8,554 nt of DNA from Deltaproteobacteria bacterium. Its GTDB lineage: Bacteria > Desulfobacterota > Deferrimicrobia > Deferrimicrobiales > Deferrimicrobiaceae. Location of the stretch: assembly GCA_025357175.1 (NCBI GenBank), contig JANXPS010000321.1, forward strand, positions 1 to 8,554, read 5' to 3'. This document shows, piece by piece, positions 6,395-8,554 of the stretch. The notes beneath the pieces are model-generated. The model did no database searches and was not told where the DNA came from. It was given only the letters and a program-made list of their open reading frames with translations. Position numbers and translations under genes: made by a program. Position 1 is the stretch's first letter. Each line of letters starts with the position of its first letter.

Positions 6395-7171
6395 ATGAGA
6401 CGAACCGCCCTGCTGCCCCTGCTCGCGCTCGCCATGATGTGTTTCGCGATCCCCGCCTTCGCCGGACCCGGCTTCGACGTCGGCGCCCGCGCCTACTACT
6501 GGTTCCCGAAGATGACCGGGACGGTCGAGACGTTGAGGAGCGGGTTCACCGACAACCAGCTGTTCAACGTCAAGGACGACCTCGGCGTCGAGGACAAGAA
6601 CATCGCGTCGGGCGAGGCGTTCGCCCGCGTGGGCCGCTTCAAGGTCCGCGTCGGCTACACGCCGCTCAACTTCTCGGGCGACAAGGTGCTGACCCGCCAG
6701 ATCGTGTTCCAGGGGCAGAGGTTCAACATCGGCCAACCCGTCCACTCGAAACTGGACATGAAGACGATCGACGGCGAGATCGGGGTAGACATCCTCCGCC
6801 CCGAGATCCCGGTGCTCGCCAACGTCTATCTCGGGCTGCTCGCCAAGGTGAAGTACGTCGACGGCACGGTCGAACTGACGTCCGGAACCACGCACGAGGT
6901 GCGCGACTTCAAGGCGCCGATCCCGATGATCGGCGCGCAGGGAGGCATCGGGGTGCTGGCCGACTGGATCCGGCTCGACGCGAAAGTGGCGGGCATCGCC
7001 TACTCGGGAAAGCATCTCTACGAGGGCGACGTCTACGCCTCGTTCTCGCCCTTCCCGTTCGTCAAGCTGCAGGGCGGCTATCGCGCGATCGACCTGAAAT
7101 ACGACGACAACGACTTCAAGGCGGCGCTCAAGATCAAGGGACCGTACGTGGGGCTGCAAGCCGCCTTCTAG
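6395..7171 (+). CDS. Outer-membrane beta-barrel protein, function unknown
   Basis: The 258-residue precursor has a clear Sec signal peptide: MRR, a hydrophobic stretch of Leu/Ala/Met, then AIPAFA with probable cleavage after residue 23 before GPGFD. The mature part is built of alternating amphipathic strands (for example VGARAYYWFP 30-39, FKVRVGYTPLNF, ANVYLGLLAKVKYVDGTVEL, FPFVKLQGGYRAIDLKY) with acidic, Gly-rich turns. It ends in ...VGLQAAF; a terminal aromatic residue is the usual BAM-recognition feature. Roughly 8-10 strands fit, as in small porin-like or OmpW-sized barrels. I cannot assign a specific family. The ATG has AAGGAG 7 nt upstream. It is divergent from tRNA-Sec; its own promoter is not obvious and may lie within the tRNA gene region. 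The stop codon falls in a CCGCCT-TCT-AGGCGG hairpin, with tRNA-Val 67 nt downstream. Confidence 0.85.
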   Translation: MRRTALLPLLALAMMCFAIPAFAGPGFDVGARAYYWFPKMTGTVETLRSGFTDNQLFNVKDDLGVEDKNIASGEAFARVGRFKVRVGYTPLNFSGDKVLTRQIVFQGQRFNIGQPVHSKLDMKTIDGEIGVDILRPEIPVLANVYLGLLAKVKYVDGTVELTSGTTHEVRDFKAPIPMIGAQGGIGVLADWIRLDAKVAGIAYSGKHLYEGDVYASFSPFPFVKLQGGYRAIDLKYDDNDFKAALKIKGPYVGLQAAF

Positions 7172-7195
7172 GCGGAGCCGGACCTCATTTTTCTC

Positions 7196-7223
7196 TTGAA
7201 CGGATGCGGTGCCGTTGTAGAAT
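7196..7223 (+). promoter_or_regulatory. Sigma70-type promoter of tRNA-Val
   Basis: TTGAAC (7196-7201), a 16-bp spacer and TAGAAT (7218-7223) place the start about 9 nt before the mature tRNA 5' end. This is a strong arrangement for a stand-alone tRNA gene. Confidence 0.7.
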
Positions 7224-7238
7224 GATCGTTCACTTTAT

Positions 7239-7313
7239 GGGCGCTTAACTCAGCGGTAGAGTGCCACCTTCACACGGTGGAAGTCACAGGTTCAAATCCT
7301 GTAGCGCCCACCA
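7239..7313 (+). tRNA. tRNA-Val (anticodon CAC), CCA encoded
   Basis: This 75-nt cloverleaf reads GUG codons. The acceptor GGGCGCT pairs with AGCGCCC (7 bp), discriminator A plus encoded CCA. The D-arm contains CTCAGCGGTAGAG. The anticodon stem CCACC/GGTGG encloses loop TTCACAC with anticodon CAC. The T-arm is ACAGG-TTCAAAT-CCTGT. It is a single transcription unit with its own promoter and a strong terminator. Confidence 0.97.
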
Positions 7314-7323
7314 GAACTCACCG

Positions 7324-7358
7324 AACCGGCCAGGGGGTCCATTCCTTGGCCGGTTTTT
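7324..7358 (+). terminator. Rho-independent terminator after tRNA-Val
   Basis: A perfect 9-bp stem AACCGGCCA (7324-7332) / TGGCCGGTT (7347-7355) with a 14-nt loop runs into TTTTT (7354-7358). An outer inverted repeat, CCACCAGAA (7308-7316) / TTCTGGTGG (7362-7370), encloses it. Confidence 0.88.
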
Positions 7359-7361
7359 CCA

Positions 7362-7387
7362 TTCTGGTGGACAGGGAAGGATTTGAA
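7362..7387 (-). repeat. Inverted tRNA 3'-end fragment
   Basis: On the minus strand this reads TTCAAATCCT, 7 nt, CCACCAGAA. That is the same T-loop, spacing, discriminator-CCA and trailing GAA as tRNA-Val (7291-7316), but with a different 7-nt acceptor segment (TCCCTGT). No complementary 5' acceptor strand (CCTGTCC on the plus strand) follows, so it is a remnant of the 3' end of another tRNA and not a gene. Confidence 0.55.
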
Positions 7388-7506
7388 GCGAACCCGCCGC
7401 CGACGAGGAGGAGGAGGAATAGCGCGCATGGACGCGCGCGTCAGGCGGGTGAGGGGAGGACGAATCACAGGGACTATTTCTTGATTCGGCCTCCGGAGCA
7501 TGCGCT

Positions 7507-7586
7507 GAGCGAATAGCGAAGAGGAGCAGTCATGGATGGCTGCGGCAGCATGCGCAGGCGGGCGGCGCAGCGAACGCAGGACGCGT
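7507..7586 (+). repeat. Two-hairpin module d (CAT-GG-ATG apex)
   Basis: GAGCGAATAGCGAAGAG (7507-7523) matches module c. Hairpin 1 is GCAGTCAT-GG-ATGGCTGC (7526-7543, one T-G pair). Further on, GAACGCAGG (shared with module a) leads into the small hairpin ACGC-AGGAC-GCGT (7574-7586). A further possible hairpin with apex CATGGACG sits upstream at about 7422-7439. This module and its flanks occupy the gene-free stretch 7388-7630; no open reading frame there looks real. Confidence 0.55.
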
Positions 7587-7630
7587 GAGCGCGAGCCGCG
7601 CTACGCGCCGGAGACAGGAGGAGGCACCCA

Positions 7631-7672
7631 GTTTTTCGAGACGTGTTTTTCGAGACGTGTTTTTCGAGACGT
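7631..7672. repeat. Three perfect tandem 14-bp repeats upstream of the NYN gene promoter
   Basis: GTTTTTCGAGACGT occurs three times without interruption (7631-7644, 7645-7658, 7659-7672). The third copy runs into the -35 box. A period of 14 bp is not an integral helical turn. It could be an operator array or a slipped-strand repeat. Confidence 0.9.
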
Positions 7673-7699
7673 TGACTTTCGCCGCGTTGGATTTATACT
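7672..7699 (+). promoter_or_regulatory. Sigma70-type promoter of the NYN-domain gene
   Basis: TTGACT (7672-7677), a 16-bp spacer and TATACT (7694-7699) give 5 of 6 consensus matches in each box. Transcription would start near 7706, immediately before the leader hairpins. The -35 abuts the tandem repeats. Confidence 0.75.
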
Positions 7700-7707
7700 G
7701 GTCGTAC

Positions 7708-7771
7708 CCGTGGTGTCCACCTACGCACCTTATTCGGACACCACGGCCTACTAGGGCTCCTGCGGGAGCCC
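7708..7771 (+). promoter_or_regulatory. Structured 5' leader with two hairpins before the NYN gene
   Basis: Hairpin 1 has a perfect 11-bp stem, CCGTGGTGTCC (7708-7718) / GGACACCACGG (7736-7746), with a 17-nt loop. Hairpin 2 is GGGCTCC-TGCG-GGAGCCC (7754-7771). No U-run follows, so neither is a simple terminator. The strong ribosome site GGGGAGG follows about 13 nt later. CTTATTC occurs both in the loop of hairpin 1 and just before the ribosome site. No riboswitch class was recognised. Confidence 0.6.
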
Positions 7772-7794
7772 GTACTTATTCTGGGGAGGCGAAC

Positions 7795-8554
7795 ATGAAC
7801 CGTGTTGCCGTCTTCGTCGATGCCGGTTACCTCTTTGCCCAAGGCTCCGTTGCGTTGTGCGGAGCGAAACGATCCCGAACTGATCTTGAAATCGACGAAA
7901 TAGCTGCAGTCGCAGTTCTCTCCTCGATCGCGAACACCCAAGCGCCGAATATCCCCCTTCTCCGGATTTACTGGTACGACGGCGTGCAACTCTACAAAGG
8001 GCTCACGATCGGGCAGGCCCGCATCGCGGAACTGGAAAACGTCAAGACCCGGTTCGGTTTCATCAACAGCACCGGTCAGCAGAAAGGCGTCGATTCGTTG
8101 ATCGTTACGGACCTGATCGATCTGGCCCGGAATCATGCGATCAGTGATGCAGTCCTGATGTCCGGAGACGAAGACGTGCGCATCGGGGTACAGGTCGCCC
8201 AGTCATATGGTGTCCGGGTCCACCTGGTCGGGATTACCCCCTGTCGCGGCTCCCAATCCAAGCAGCTTCGGCACGAAGCCGACACCCTGACGGAACTCCT
8301 GCGCGATGATGTTGCCAAGTTTCTCGCACTCAAGCCCGCGCCCCAAATGCCGTCCGCTGTGCTTGCAGGCGAATCGCAGAAGGAGACCTCATCCCCCCAG
8401 GATGCCCCCCCTCAAGACCGGACAACCGAAATCCTCGATGGCGTCGTGACGGACGTCGTGACGTCGCTCACGCAAGCGGAACGAACAACGCTCAAAACCC
8501 TATTTGCCACGCAGCCCGGCATCCCGGCAGAGATCGACCTCAAACTGTTGGCCA
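7795..8554 (+). CDS. NYN-domain (PIN-like, LabA/DUF88) predicted RNase, C-terminus beyond window
   Basis: At least 253 residues, open to the window end. The N-terminal NYN domain (about 1-175) has the acidic signatures of PIN-like nucleases: FVDAGYL (7-13, Asp9), KGVDSLIVTDL (97-107, Asp100) and MSGDEDV (122-128, Asp125 and Asp127), followed by the VRVHLVGI strand (140-147). The family is predicted to cleave RNA using metal ions; this protein's target is unknown. After a Pro/Gln/Ser-rich linker (about 180-210), an Ala/Thr/Leu helical segment begins (212-253), possibly the start of a second domain, which I cannot identify. The ATG has GGGGAGG 5 nt upstream. The gene has its own promoter, tandem repeats and structured leader, an elaborate control region for such a protein. 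Codon use is less GC-extreme than in the ABC operon. Confidence 0.88.
   Translation, partial: MNRVAVFVDAGYLFAQGSVALCGAKRSRTDLEIDEIAAVAVLSSIANTQAPNIPLLRIYWYDGVQLYKGLTIGQARIAELENVKTRFGFINSTGQQKGVDSLIVTDLIDLARNHAISDAVLMSGDEDVRIGVQVAQSYGVRVHLVGITPCRGSQSKQLRHEADTLTELLRDDVAKFLALKPAPQMPSAVLAGESQKETSSPQDAPPQDRTTEILDGVVTDVVTSLTQAERTTLKTLFATQPGIPAEIDLKLLA

Noticed and set aside
7161..7192. Terminator for the outer-membrane gene (CCGCCT-TCT-AGGCGG then a T-run)
   Set aside because: The T-run starts more than 10 nt after the stem, so it is not a standard intrinsic terminator.
7277..7516. Short plus-strand open frame starting inside tRNA-Val
   Set aside because: It begins within the tRNA and runs through its terminator and an Arg-rich repeat region, with no ribosome site.
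7631..7672. CRISPR array
   Set aside because: The three 14-bp units are directly adjacent without spacers and too short.
7708..7771. Known riboswitch or T-box upstream of the NYN gene
   Set aside because: Two plain hairpins; none of the conserved core sequences I know from riboswitches or T-boxes were seen.

Overview
This is a GC-rich window from a Gram-negative bacterium: it encodes an outer-membrane beta-barrel with a signal peptide and a C-terminal Phe. A complete selenocysteine tRNA gene means the organism very likely makes selenoproteins. High GC, tRNA-Sec, a QueH-type queuosine enzyme and an EGY-like M50 protease would fit a deltaproteobacterial or similar lineage, but the window alone cannot settle the taxonomy.

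Layout. 1-477 (minus) is the N-terminal part of purC, cut by the window edge. 478-1068 holds no gene but contains a MITE-like element (588-1003) with perfect 27-bp terminal inverted repeats and internal hairpins. 1069-5428 (minus) is a tightly coupled three-gene operon: a membrane M50 metalloprotease, then the two halves of a heterodimeric ABC exporter, joined by 4-nt TTGA and GTGA overlaps. Divergent from it is queH (5494-6087, plus). 6092-6354 is a tRNA locus: a 25-nt copy of the tRNA-Sec 3' end, a hairpin repeat module, then the intact tRNA-Sec(UCA) gene (minus). 6395-7171 (plus) is the outer-membrane protein. Next come tRNA-Val(CAC) with its own promoter and terminator, an inverted tRNA-3'-end fragment, another hairpin module, three tandem 14-bp repeats abutting a sigma70-type promoter, a structured leader, and the start of a NYN-domain (PIN-like, LabA/DUF88) predicted RNase that runs off the window at 8554.

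How the parts relate. The operon looks like one unit (protease plus exporter, substrate unknown). The most unusual content is non-coding. Four two-hairpin modules share a first hairpin with a CAT-GG-ATG apex, whose arms differ in sequence but still pair, and a second hairpin with GGA in its loop. Two modules lie inside the 588-1003 element and two lie beside tRNA 3'-end fragments. They may be a dispersed mobile repeat family, or RNA-level GGA hairpins of the kind bound by CsrA/RsmA. Both readings are inference.
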